Source: Planctomycetaceae bacterium (GTDB taxonomy: Bacteria > Planctomycetota > Planctomycetia > Planctomycetales > Planctomycetaceae). From it: 10,980 nt of DNA. The position numbers and the translations under genes are program-made. The notes under the pieces are model-generated. The model was not told where the DNA came from, searched no databases, and saw only the letters and a list, made by a program, of their open reading frames with translations. Shown piece by piece: positions 1 through 6,509 of the stretch (positions are counted from its first letter, which is position 1; the number at the start of each line of letters is the position of its first letter). The stretch is from assembly GCA_020426085.1 (NCBI GenBank), contig JAGQQP010000081.1, positions 1 through 10,980 of the forward strand. Reading direction: 5' to 3'.

Positions 1-1327
1 CCTCGACCCGTTTCTTATCTTCCGCTGATCGTGATGCCACACGCTCAGAGAGAATTTTGACCAGATCATCGGAAAATTTCTCTGCGATATCAAATTCAAA
101 GACTTTCAGTTCGCCGGTATGGTTCAGACTGCTGACCGCAACCAGCTGCTTGCCCCCAGGATGAATGGCCACACCAAAAATGCGTCCCTTCAGAGCAGGG
201 AACTGACGCACCAGATTGGCATCATCACCAATCACCCGCTTTGACTGCCGGAAAACATGATAAAGTTTCGGCACACCGTCCGCTCCGCCAACCAGCACCG
301 TATCCTGGGTCGGATGCCGATCAATGGCAGCCAGCCCTCCGGTCAGCGCTTTGGGAGTAATCGAAGTGATGTTATCGACGAACCGCTGTGTTTTCACTTC
401 CGTCAGTTTAGTTGTACGATCGCGGCTGACAGAAATCAGATGGCTGCCATCCTTGGAAAACACGGTATCCAGTACCCAGTCATAGTGGGCATTCTGGTAG
501 AGGACTTCTTTTCCGGTTTCGACTTCAATGGCGCGGACCGTATTGTCACTGCAGCCAAATGCGAGAAGCTTTCCATCGGGAGACCAGCTGGCCCCGTATA
601 TGGTATCGTAGGTGAGGGGGATTGATTTCTTCAGCGTTTTGGTTGCCAGATCCCAGATCTGAATCTCTCCCCGTTCTGCAGGAGTCCCGCCTGTGACAGC
701 CAGATATTTCCCATCCGGTGAGAAGCGAATCGATTCGATGCGTTGTGATTTTCCAATCAGACGGGCCAGAATCTGATCACCGTCTGCAGCATGTAAAATC
801 ACTTCATGGAACCCGGCGACTGCCAGAATTTTTCCGTCAGGCGAATAAGTCAGTGAAGTGATCACCGGCGGAGCAGAGTAGGTGGGTGGATGCTCCTGAT
901 TGAATCGGTACTCTACCTTAGCCGGCGAATCATTTTTAGCTCCCTGCTGAATCCACAATCGGACCAGATTAATCTGATCTTGAGACAGAGGCGTTTTGGC
1001 TTTCGGCATTTCCGCTTCATTGCCTTTGGGTGTGATCAACTGAACCAGATAGCTTTCATCCGGCTTACCAGGCACGATCGCTCTGGTCTCACTTTCCCCC
1101 CCTTTGAGTAAATGAGAGAATTCGGTAACCACATAATCCCCTTCAGGATTTCGAGGATGGTGGCAACCGGCACATTGTGCCTGCAGGATCGGTCTGATCT
1201 GCTGATAAAAGCTGACTTGATTCTCAGCAGCAGAAACATTCGCTGTAAACATAAACAGGCTGGAAACAGAACTGGCGCAGAATGCGGCAGTGAAAAAAGC
1301 AATGGTACGGATCTTGTCGCAGGACAT
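1..1327 (-). CDS. Secreted planctomycete-type cytochrome c / WD40-repeat protein (partial, C-terminus beyond window)
   Basis: The reading frame is open from the ATG at 1327 to the window edge (442 codons), so the C-terminus is missing. Residues 1-34 look like a Sec signal peptide with probable cleavage after VSAA. A c-type haem site CAGCH lies at residues 52-56, and a likely distal ligand Met107 lies in EMPKAKTPLS, followed by LVRLWIQQGA. This order matches the planctomycete cytochrome C (PSCyt1-like) domain. From about residue 155 the protein becomes a beta-propeller, with repeated YSPDGK, FSPDGKYLAV, IWDL, SPDGKLLAFG and FSKDGSHL units; about six blades are visible. It is probably a periplasmic haem protein with a protein-binding propeller. 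Its electron partner cannot be told from here. GAGG close to the start and AAGGGGG slightly further upstream are possible ribosome sites. The domain assignment is firm; the cellular role is unknown. Confidence 0.88.
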   Translation of the reverse strand, partial: MSCDKIRTIAFFTAAFCASSVSSLFMFTANVSAAENQVSFYQQIRPILQAQCAGCHHPRNPEGDYVVTEFSHLLKGGESETRAIVPGKPDESYLVQLITPKGNEAEMPKAKTPLSQDQINLVRLWIQQGAKNDSPAKVEYRFNQEHPPTYSAPPVITSLTYSPDGKILAVAGFHEVILHAADGDQILARLIGKSQRIESIRFSPDGKYLAVTGGTPAERGEIQIWDLATKTLKKSIPLTYDTIYGASWSPDGKLLAFGCSDNTVRAIEVETGKEVLYQNAHYDWVLDTVFSKDGSHLISVSRDRTTKLTEVKTQRFVDNITSITPKALTGGLAAIDRHPTQDTVLVGGADGVPKLYHVFRQSKRVIGDDANLVRQFPALKGRIFGVAIHPGGKQLVAVSSLNHTGELKVFEFDIAEKFSDDLVKILSERVASRSAEDKKRVE

Positions 1328-1470
1328 GAACCTCAACCCCCTTGTGGCAAACCTAAGTTAAAATAACTCTGGTGATGAGAAGAGAGAATCTCCTCATTGC
1401 CCCTTATTGATTTTCAGAGGGCTCATAATTAGAAGAGCGCAAATCAACCAGGGTGAGAGTAGTGGAAGGA

Positions 1471-1507
1471 TAAGTTTAACTCTGATTGTTCCTCAATCAG
1501 AAACTTA
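1471..1507. repeat. Long imperfect inverted repeat upstream of the cytochrome/WD40 gene
   Basis: The arms TCTGATTG (1481-1488) and CAATCAGA (1494-1501) are perfectly complementary across a five-base loop, TTCCT. Outside them TAAGTT (1471-1476) pairs with AACTTA (1502-1507) after a four-base bulge, giving 14 base pairs in all. No T-run follows on either strand, so it is not a standard intrinsic terminator. It sits about 145-180 bases upstream of the minus-strand gene that starts at 1327 and could be an operator or a structured leader. The function is not known. Confidence 0.5.
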
Positions 1508-1661
1508 ATATTCGACTGCATTGATATCTAGTATTATGAATACATCCTGATACCTCGTCGATGAGAATTTCACGTTTTTCAAAAAAAAATTTGAAGATTT
1601 CCCTCTCCATATCTCTACCACGACCTTTTCATAAGATTGTTAAAGAACTGTCGCCTGCGAC

Positions 1662-1692
1662 AAAAAAAGAGGTGGCTGTTTCCAGCCACCTC
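1662..1692 (-). terminator. Intrinsic terminator of the Tad cluster
   Basis: Read on the minus strand, a perfect 10-bp stem GAGGTGGCTG / CAGCCACCTC closes a GAAA tetraloop and is followed at once by seven T residues (plus-strand A run 1662-1668). It lies 58 bases past the stop codon of the TadG-like gene. The T-run is on one side only, so it acts on the minus strand. Confidence 0.93.
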
Positions 1693-1749
1693 TCTCACTC
1701 AGGTAGAAAATCAACCCAAGCAGGTACGAATCACAACGAATTCGTTCTC

Positions 1750-3546
1750 TTAAAAATCGCTATCCGGGTCCGCCAGTAATTTCGCTGGAGGAACATTGGC
1801 GGCAATCTTTCCGAAGGCAGTCAGTAACTGTGACTTCATGTCTTCAATTGTTGCACCACCGGGAGCATCAATACAGATACCATTGCACGCTTTGGCCATG
1901 GCCTGCATAAAGCTGCGATCTGCTCCTTCACCCACAGTCATGGTGTGAACTGTATATCCCAGGTTGGCTGCTTCTACAGCCTGCCAGAAAGCATACTGTT
2001 TGTGCCGATCACTGGTGGAATAGTCTGCATGACCATCGTCATCAAAATCGGTCACCTTATCCCAGTCCCAGCTACCTGGAAGTGACCAGCCCGAAGGCGA
2101 GCGGTTTGCATTACCGTCGGTCATGACCAGGATTGTAGGTCGGGCACCAGCACGGCCATGAGACTGCAATAATTCTTTTGCATCTTTAATCCCATAACCC
2201 ATACCCGTGTAAGGAGCATAGTGAGAAGCCTGCTTGTGTCTCTGGATCGTATCGATATCCGCGTATCGATTCGTGATCAACTCGTCTCCCAGATCGACAG
2301 ATTCAGAAATTCCCTGTTCATTTAAAACGGACTGGACACGGGATGTATCATCATAAGTCACCAGTCCGATGTGGTCGCCGAACTCCAGCCCGCTGAGGAA
2401 CTGGGTGAACAGCGTCACGCCTTCTTTCATTGCATGGAACGGATAAATGGGGGCCCGCCACAGATCTTCAGACTGACTGTTCAATTTGCGTTGCCCGATC
2501 AGATATCCCATCAATGTACGGTACCCATATTTTTTACGATACCCGTAATCGTTGACACTGCCGTTGGTACGAACCCAGTTGATGTAGTTTTTCCACTGAC
2601 TCTTACTGCTATAACTTGAGGGTTCACCATTCAGATTGCCGTAGTAATTCTTGCCTTCCTGAGGGAAGGGGTATTTTAAATTACCGTTGGAATCCACTTC
2701 ATCCAGATCCAGCGCACGATAAATGTAATCATTGTCATTGGAGCTGATGTAGGTACCGACTTCGGAATCAATCTTACCGTAGCCCGCTGCGGGGAATTTC
2801 AGATTTCCGGTATCAGAATAGGTTGCACCAGAGGCAACCAAGGTATCCCAGACGTCATCCAGGTTTGCTTCCACGGCCGATTTCCCCAGACGATACGAGG
2901 ACATCGCATCAAATTCACTGTCGTAGCTCATGGAGCCTGAATAGTCGAGAACAAGCACGATGTCACGGGCTTCAATAAATGCGATCGCTGAGGTTGTCAC
3001 AGCCGCTGTTTTTTCATCCATGAAACCGGCGAAAAACAGCTTCAGGCGGGAATCCGCTTCCCCGTCTTTTGGATTGTCACGGCGGGCTGTCACCTTCACC
3101 ACATTATAAGGTTTGGCGCTTTCACCCCAGATCATATGAAATGTCCCGGTGCTGTCCTGGTACCGTTTACCGAATTCGACGTCGGTTTCAGGGTCAATAT
3201 AGACCCCGTTTAACCGGGCGACTTTTTCAGCAACCGCTTTGGCAGCTTCGACGGCGATGGAATTCGCATCCTGCACATCACTGCTGACATTCTGGCTGCC
3301 ACCGATACCGTCAGCTGTTGTCTGCACGGCATCAGTAATCTGTTGAGCCGCCGCCAGCGCTGCCGCTTCGACGGCGTTACGCATTCTCGTTTTCGTCATT
3401 GTGATCACGGCGATATCGATACCGAATGCCATGAAACCCATCGTTGCGACGAGGACAGGCGCGGCCATCACCATGAACGCACCGCGACGACCCTTGTCGT
3501 GCGGGGAACTGGTCTCCTCATCTTTCAGTTGTTGCAATTGTCTCAT
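1750..3546 (-). CDS. TadG-like pilus-assembly protein with von Willebrand factor A domain
   Basis: This 598-residue protein is probably membrane-anchored with most of its mass outside the cytoplasm. After a basic start (KGRR, 18-21) comes a hydrophobic segment at about 23-50, then MRNAVEAAALAAAQ, the hallmark of the TadG-like N-terminal domain. A vWA domain follows with a full metal-ion-dependent adhesion site: D201-Y-S203-G-S205, Thr447 and D477 (MTDGNAN). Between the first MIDAS motif and the first helix (about 371) lie some 160 extra residues rich in Tyr, Asn, Gly and Ser, so the vWA domain is split by an insertion. Only two cysteines occur (554, 558). The ATG at 3546 is preceded by GAGGGGG. 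This is the last gene of the Tad trio, 59 bases after the second TadE-like gene. TadG proteins work in Flp/Tad pilus biogenesis; a metal-dependent adhesive role for the vWA part is inferred. Confidence 0.9.
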   Translation of the reverse strand: MRQLQQLKDEETSSPHDKGRRGAFMVMAAPVLVATMGFMAFGIDIAVITMTKTRMRNAVEAAALAAAQQITDAVQTTADGIGGSQNVSSDVQDANSIAVEAAKAVAEKVARLNGVYIDPETDVEFGKRYQDSTGTFHMIWGESAKPYNVVKVTARRDNPKDGEADSRLKLFFAGFMDEKTAAVTTSAIAFIEARDIVLVLDYSGSMSYDSEFDAMSSYRLGKSAVEANLDDVWDTLVASGATYSDTGNLKFPAAGYGKIDSEVGTYISSNDNDYIYRALDLDEVDSNGNLKYPFPQEGKNYYGNLNGEPSSYSSKSQWKNYINWVRTNGSVNDYGYRKKYGYRTLMGYLIGQRKLNSQSEDLWRAPIYPFHAMKEGVTLFTQFLSGLEFGDHIGLVTYDDTSRVQSVLNEQGISESVDLGDELITNRYADIDTIQRHKQASHYAPYTGMGYGIKDAKELLQSHGRAGARPTILVMTDGNANRSPSGWSLPGSWDWDKVTDFDDDGHADYSTSDRHKQYAFWQAVEAANLGYTVHTMTVGEGADRSFMQAMAKACNGICIDAPGGATIEDMKSQLLTAFGKIAANVPPAKLLADPDSDF

Positions 3547-3605
3547 GTTTTCCCCCTCTTGTACTCTGAAATAGAGCCACTGACACTTAAGTAAATTGTG
3601 CGTTT

Positions 3606-4178
3606 CTAGTTGACGATTTTAGTCGTACCATTATTCAAAATCAGATCCCAGACAGGATCACCAGCCATTGGTTTAGCCATCGAACCTTCCAGATTCATGA
3701 TGTCTGACAACGTGGAATTCAAAGCGCCTTCAGGAATCTCGATACCAATTCGAAATAACCGGTTTCGATTGCTGGTGTCACTTAAATCAAATTCTGATCC
3801 CGAGCTGGGAGGATTGGGCATGGGATCTAATGGAACCCCGTTTTCATCATCCGCATGGGTAATTGTGATCACCAGATTGTTTTCATCATTCGGAATTCCC
3901 GAGGCACGCAGGAAGTTGCGAACATCCAGAATGATTTTGTCATTCAATGTCTTGCCGGCAGGCAGCTTTAATCCGGCGTCCATGGAAGCCAGACGACCTG
4001 CCTGGGCAAGGGCCGCATCCATCACGGTCGTAGTGTGAACAGCTTTTCGTACTGCGACCATTCCCAGAATCAACGCCAGAAAAACAGGCGCAATTAATGC
4101 AAATTCGACCGCTGCGACACCGCGACGGTTTTGCTCTGATAGAACTGACTGGATTCTCTGTTTTTGGATAACTTGCAT
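3606..4178 (-). CDS. TadE-like minor pseudopilin (second)
   Basis: This 190-residue protein has the TadE-like signature. A basic leader ends in NRRG (17-20) and is followed by VAAVEFALIAP with a hydrophobic helix to about residue 46. Gly20 with Glu25 at +5 of the mature protein matches the prepilin-peptidase (TadV-type) site, so cleavage after Gly20 is expected. The mature protein would keep one membrane helix and a small extracytoplasmic domain. The start has a good ribosome site, AGGAG, about eight bases upstream of the ATG at 4178. It is the middle gene of the Tad trio, with 57 bases to the gene before and 59 to the gene after. TadE/TadF proteins are minor pseudopilins needed for Tad pilus assembly; whether this one is TadE or TadF cannot be decided from sequence. 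Confidence 0.88.
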   Translation of the reverse strand: MQVIQKQRIQSVLSEQNRRGVAAVEFALIAPVFLALILGMVAVRKAVHTTTVMDAALAQAGRLASMDAGLKLPAGKTLNDKIILDVRNFLRASGIPNDENNLVITITHADDENGVPLDPMPNPPSSGSEFDLSDTSNRNRLFRIGIEIPEGALNSTLSDIMNLEGSMAKPMAGDPVWDLILNNGTTKIVN

Positions 4179-4235
4179 GAAAATGCTCCTGCAGGCGGTT
4201 GCCTGCCGAATTAAGTAAATTTGATCTCTGACTGA

Positions 4236-4763
4236 TTACTCGTGACGTTTGACCGAATGTCCGGACAAAACCATGTTTGCTTCTTTAGCGGCAGCTTCTG
4301 CAGCTTTAGCCGGATCGACAAAAAACGTACTGAGTAATCGAACATCTTTGTATGGCACTTCAACGCGGACCACGAATAACTGGGCCTTTTTGGCGTTGGA
4401 TAATTCGAGATCAGGTAAGCTGCTAAAATTAATTTGAGATGCATCCACTCCCGGTGTATCAAACAGACTGGCATCTTTGACCATGATGTTAGCCAGTTCG
4501 GCATCGAAGACAGTATTCAGCAGGGATTTGACTTTGGTTTGCACCTGCGCAGTCGTTACTTCTTCACAACGCCCCAGTTTGGCACCTTCCTGTGTCGCTT
4601 CCTGGATAATATTGGAAACCATGTAAGCATAAGCAAATTCAAAAATGGCATACACAAACACAAGAAATACCGGAGTCACAAATGCCAGTTCCACCAGGGT
4701 GAGACCGGAACGTGCTGCTTTCCGTTTCTGATTTGATGCCATTCGGCAATGCCGCTTTAACAT
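4236..4763 (-). CDS. TadE-like minor pseudopilin (first of the cluster)
   Basis: From the ATG at 4763 this is a 175-residue protein. A basic leader ends in ARSG (17-20), followed by LTLVELAFVTP and a hydrophobic helix (to about residue 48). Gly20 and Glu25 (+5) form a prepilin-peptidase site at exactly the same positions as in the next gene. The rest has the TadE pattern, with QEATQEGAKLGRCEEVT directly after the helix. The frame continues upstream to a TTG at 4790, which would add nine residues; GGAGG lies only three bases before that TTG, too close for ideal use. I prefer the ATG, which has a weak purine-rich AAGAGAAG upstream, but TTG remains possible. No prepilin peptidase, ATPase or secretin gene is in the window, so the rest of the Tad machinery must be elsewhere. 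Confidence 0.85.
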   Translation of the reverse strand: MLKRHCRMASNQKRKAARSGLTLVELAFVTPVFLVFVYAIFEFAYAYMVSNIIQEATQEGAKLGRCEEVTTAQVQTKVKSLLNTVFDAELANIMVKDASLFDTPGVDASQINFSSLPDLELSNAKKAQLFVVRVEVPYKDVRLLSTFFVDPAKAAEAAAKEANMVLSGHSVKRHE

Positions 4764-4898
4764 TTTTCTTCTCTTGAAAAGGTGATTCAAGTCCCTCCAT
4801 GGTCATCGCTTTCTAAATCTGCTGTCGTGCAGTGTGCCGGGAGAACTCTTTCAAGAGGGGTTGGAATTGTCCAATAAAACAATAGCTCAGAATTTCCC

Positions 4899-4933
4899 AC
4901 CTGCAGGTCTTTTTCTTACAATTTTCCGGAAAA
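4899..4933. promoter_or_regulatory. Pair of perfect palindromes upstream of the Tad cluster, possible operator
   Basis: ACCTGCAGGT (4899-4908) and TTTTCCGGAAAA (4922-4933) are each fully self-complementary, with centres 24 bases apart. They lie about 135-170 bases upstream of the first TadE-like start. A role as regulator sites is inferred from position and symmetry only; short palindromes also arise by chance. Confidence 0.25.
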
Positions 4934-5080
4934 CTTCTGGTGTTGAAAAATATCATCAGGTCTCCATAATGCAGCAGAGTCCAATAGGGTCCTGTAGAAA
5001 AAAAACACCATTTTTCTTACTGAATTTCGTAATATTTGTTAATTTCTTGTGTCTGAGAGACTGATATGAAGGCACTTCAA

Positions 5081-5110
5081 TTGAAATTCATGTTGCTTTA
5101 GCGATACACT
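5081..5110 (+). promoter_or_regulatory. Possible sigma-70-type promoter for the small gene at 5178
   Basis: TTGAAA (5081-5086) and TACACT (5105-5110) are 18 bases apart, each matching the -35 and -10 consensus at four of six positions. Transcription would begin near 5117, giving a leader of about 60 bases. It is the best candidate in this spacer but rests on the consensus match alone. Confidence 0.35.
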
Positions 5111-5177
5111 GTCAGCAGTCGTGCCAGCTGGTTACATGAAATCAATAAAACAAGATATGTTTTGGCAGAAATAAATT

Positions 5178-5459
5178 ATGGGTAAAAAGGCATCGTCAAC
5201 GATCAAGGCAGGCTCAAACATCCAGGTGAAAGAAGGGATCTGTGTCCCGGAATTTCCGGAAATCTGCTGCGAAGGCTGGACGGGAATGGTCGTCGAAGTG
5301 CGTGGTAAAAAGGTTTCTGAACGAACCTATATTCTCGAATGGGACGATGAAACCGAACAGAAAATGCCGGCAGCTTATAAATCGCAATGCGAAGAACAGG
5401 GCCTGTTCTTCAAAATGGCCTGTCTGCCCGGCGATGCATTGATCCCATTGGAAGATTAA
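5178..5459 (+). CDS. Small cysteine-containing protein of unknown function
   Basis: This gene encodes a 93-residue soluble protein with no signal peptide or membrane segment. I do not recognise a characterised family. The N-terminal half reads as short beta strands with VKEGICVPEFPEICCEGWTG followed by MVVEV, and later TYILEWDDET, a pattern like small SH3-type barrels (GWxGxVxE then a Trp-ended strand). There are five cysteines (22, 30, 31, 71, 82), unusual for a small cytoplasmic protein, so metal binding or redox activity is conceivable. No clear Shine-Dalgarno sequence precedes the ATG at 5178. The stop TAA (5457-5459) overlaps the folK stop on the other strand by four bases, so the two genes converge tail to tail. 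Coding is supported by its own upstream promoter candidate and a compact protein-like composition. Confidence 0.75.
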   Translation: MGKKASSTIKAGSNIQVKEGICVPEFPEICCEGWTGMVVEVRGKKVSERTYILEWDDETEQKMPAAYKSQCEEQGLFFKMACLPGDALIPLED

Positions 5460-5959
5460 AGCTCCACATCGTCTCGTCGAACGAAGGCAGATTCACAGTT
5501 CGCCTGAAGTTCTGCTGCAATCTCTGAAATAGATCGTCCCAGCCCCGGCACACAATACCCCGGATCCAGTTCCGCCAGAGGCACCGCCAGAAAAATTCGA
5601 CTGCCGATATCCGGATCGGGAACAATCCGATGGGCCATCTGCAACTGCTCTTCATTAAAGAGTACCAGGTCAACATCAATGGTCCGCGGTCCATTTTTAT
5701 TCAGCGGATCGCGCACACGCAGCAGCCGAGCCTCAATTCCCGGGATGACTTCATCCCAGATTCGTTGCGCATCACAGTCAGTTTCCAGCAACACAGCCGC
5801 ATTTAAAAAATCGGCCTGATGTTCATCTCCCACCGGCTCACTCTGCCAGACTGAAGACTTGCGGATGATATTACCACGCTCTGCCAGCAGCCTGACCGCC
5901 TGGGGAAGATGGTATTCTGGATGAATATTACTGCCTAATGCCAGATATACCTGATTCAT
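5456..5959 (-). CDS. folK: 2-amino-4-hydroxy-6-hydroxymethyldihydropteridine diphosphokinase (FolK)
   Basis: FolK transfers pyrophosphate from ATP to 6-hydroxymethyl-7,8-dihydropterin, the step before dihydropteroate synthase in folate synthesis; it acts in the cytoplasm. From the ATG at 5959 the protein has 167 residues, normal for the family. It begins MNQVYLALGSNIHPE, carrying the LGSN motif, and has SSVWQSEPVG, then DFLNAAV, and the diagnostic GPRTIDVDLVLF, which binds metal and substrate. The frame extends eight codons upstream to a GTG at 5983, but the ATG at 5959 is the better start: AGGGGG lies just ahead, and only one base separates it from the folB stop (TGAAATG), implying translational coupling. 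Its stop overlaps the convergent gene at 5178-5459. Confidence 0.96.
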   Translation of the reverse strand: MNQVYLALGSNIHPEYHLPQAVRLLAERGNIIRKSSVWQSEPVGDEHQADFLNAAVLLETDCDAQRIWDEVIPGIEARLLRVRDPLNKNGPRTIDVDLVLFNEEQLQMAHRIVPDPDIGSRIFLAVPLAELDPGYCVPGLGRSISEIAAELQANCESAFVRRDDVEL

Positions 5960-5960
5960 T

Positions 5961-6332
5961 TCAGCCCCCTGAAACATCCTCACGCGTTCTGACGACCTTC
6001 ACACCGACCGAACGGGCAAAGCGCAGTGCCCCCGGTTTTTCTATCTGTATTTCTACTGACTGAACTTTGAGATCTCGCAGACAGATCCGCGCCACTTCCT
6101 CCGCCATTTTTTCCACCAGTTGAAAATGCGAGTTCTCTACCAGATCAATGATCTCTTTGGTGATCGTTCGATAATTCACGGCATCGTTGATATCATCAGA
6201 CTGACCCGCCGATTTCAGATCGACCTGCATGTTGATATTGATGAGCACATCCTGTTTTTTTTCGCGTTCTTCATCGTTGATGCCGATGATTGTGCGTAAC
6301 AGTAAGTCGGAAATATGAATTTGATCAGGCAT
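5961..6332 (-). CDS. folB: Dihydroneopterin aldolase (FolB)
   Basis: FolB cleaves 7,8-dihydroneopterin to 6-hydroxymethyl-7,8-dihydropterin and glycolaldehyde, supplying the substrate of FolK encoded next. The 123-residue length is typical. It shows TIIGINDEEREKKQ with Glu22 at the position of the conserved substrate-binding glutamate, then SDDINDAVNYRTI, FQLVEKMAEEVA, and IEKPGALRFA with Lys99 as the likely catalytic lysine. It forms an operon with folK; the folB stop and folK start are one base apart. No Shine-Dalgarno sequence is evident before the ATG at 6332, so translation may start from a leader without one. No clear promoter was found in the spacer shared with the divergent gene at 6510. 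Confidence 0.96.
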   Translation of the reverse strand: MPDQIHISDLLLRTIIGINDEEREKKQDVLININMQVDLKSAGQSDDINDAVNYRTITKEIIDLVENSHFQLVEKMAEEVARICLRDLKVQSVEIQIEKPGALRFARSVGVKVVRTREDVSGG

Positions 6333-6432
6333 TTTACTGAGTGTAATTTAAAATAGGGCAGACTTATGATGCAGACCGGCTACAATACTGGAATCACTAT
6401 AGTCATAATGCCTCTGATTGCACAGCGAAGAA

Positions 6433-6452
6433 TTCCTGACTTCTGGCAGGAA
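6433..6452. repeat. Short inverted repeat in the folB / pyruvyl-transferase divergent spacer
   Basis: TTCCTG (6433-6438) and CAGGAA (6447-6452) are complementary across eight bases. The site lies 58 bases before the start at 6510 and 101 bases before the folB start, so an operator for either gene is possible. With only six base pairs per arm this is weak. Confidence 0.25.
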
Positions 6453-6509
6453 CACATCGATTCACAGCAACCACCTCTCTAGTGAGGTTACAAAATAGAA
6501 TGAGCTGAA

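Larger units (their letters stand above)
1328..1749. other. Intergenic region between the Tad cluster and the cytochrome/WD40 gene
   Basis: This 422-base stretch separates two minus-strand transcription units. It contains the terminator of the Tad cluster (1662-1692) and a long imperfect inverted repeat (1471-1507). A 72-codon plus-strand frame at 1561-1779 crosses the terminator and the end of the TadG-like gene and has no family features, so I treat it as non-coding. The promoter of the cytochrome/WD40 gene must lie here or overlap the terminator, but I could not find a convincing -35/-10 pair. Confidence 0.6.
4764..5177. other. Divergent intergenic region between the Tad cluster and the small plus-strand gene
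   Basis: These 414 bases hold the start region of the Tad cluster (leftward) and the promoter of the gene at 5178 (rightward). They are AT-rich and contain two perfect palindromes, ACCTGCAGGT (4899-4908) and TTTTCCGGAAAA (4922-4933). A 76-codon plus-strand frame at 4834-5064 shows no domain or convincing start and is judged non-coding. I saw no clear sigma-70 promoter for the Tad cluster. Confidence 0.5.

Noticed and set aside
257..625. 122-codon plus-strand frame opposite the WD40 repeats
   Set aside because: The minus frame here is continuous and contains clear WD40 repeat units; the plus frame is its shadow.
1561..1779. 72-codon plus-strand frame over the Tad terminator
   Set aside because: It crosses a strong terminator hairpin and the end of the TadG-like gene, and has no domain features.
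4211..4504. 97-codon minus-strand frame within the first TadE-like gene
   Set aside because: It is an alternative frame of the same strand overlapping a protein with a clear prepilin-peptidase site.
4834..5064. 76-codon plus-strand frame in the Tad upstream spacer
   Set aside because: It lacks a ribosome site and domain signals, its end is A/T-tract translation, and it runs over probable regulatory sequence.
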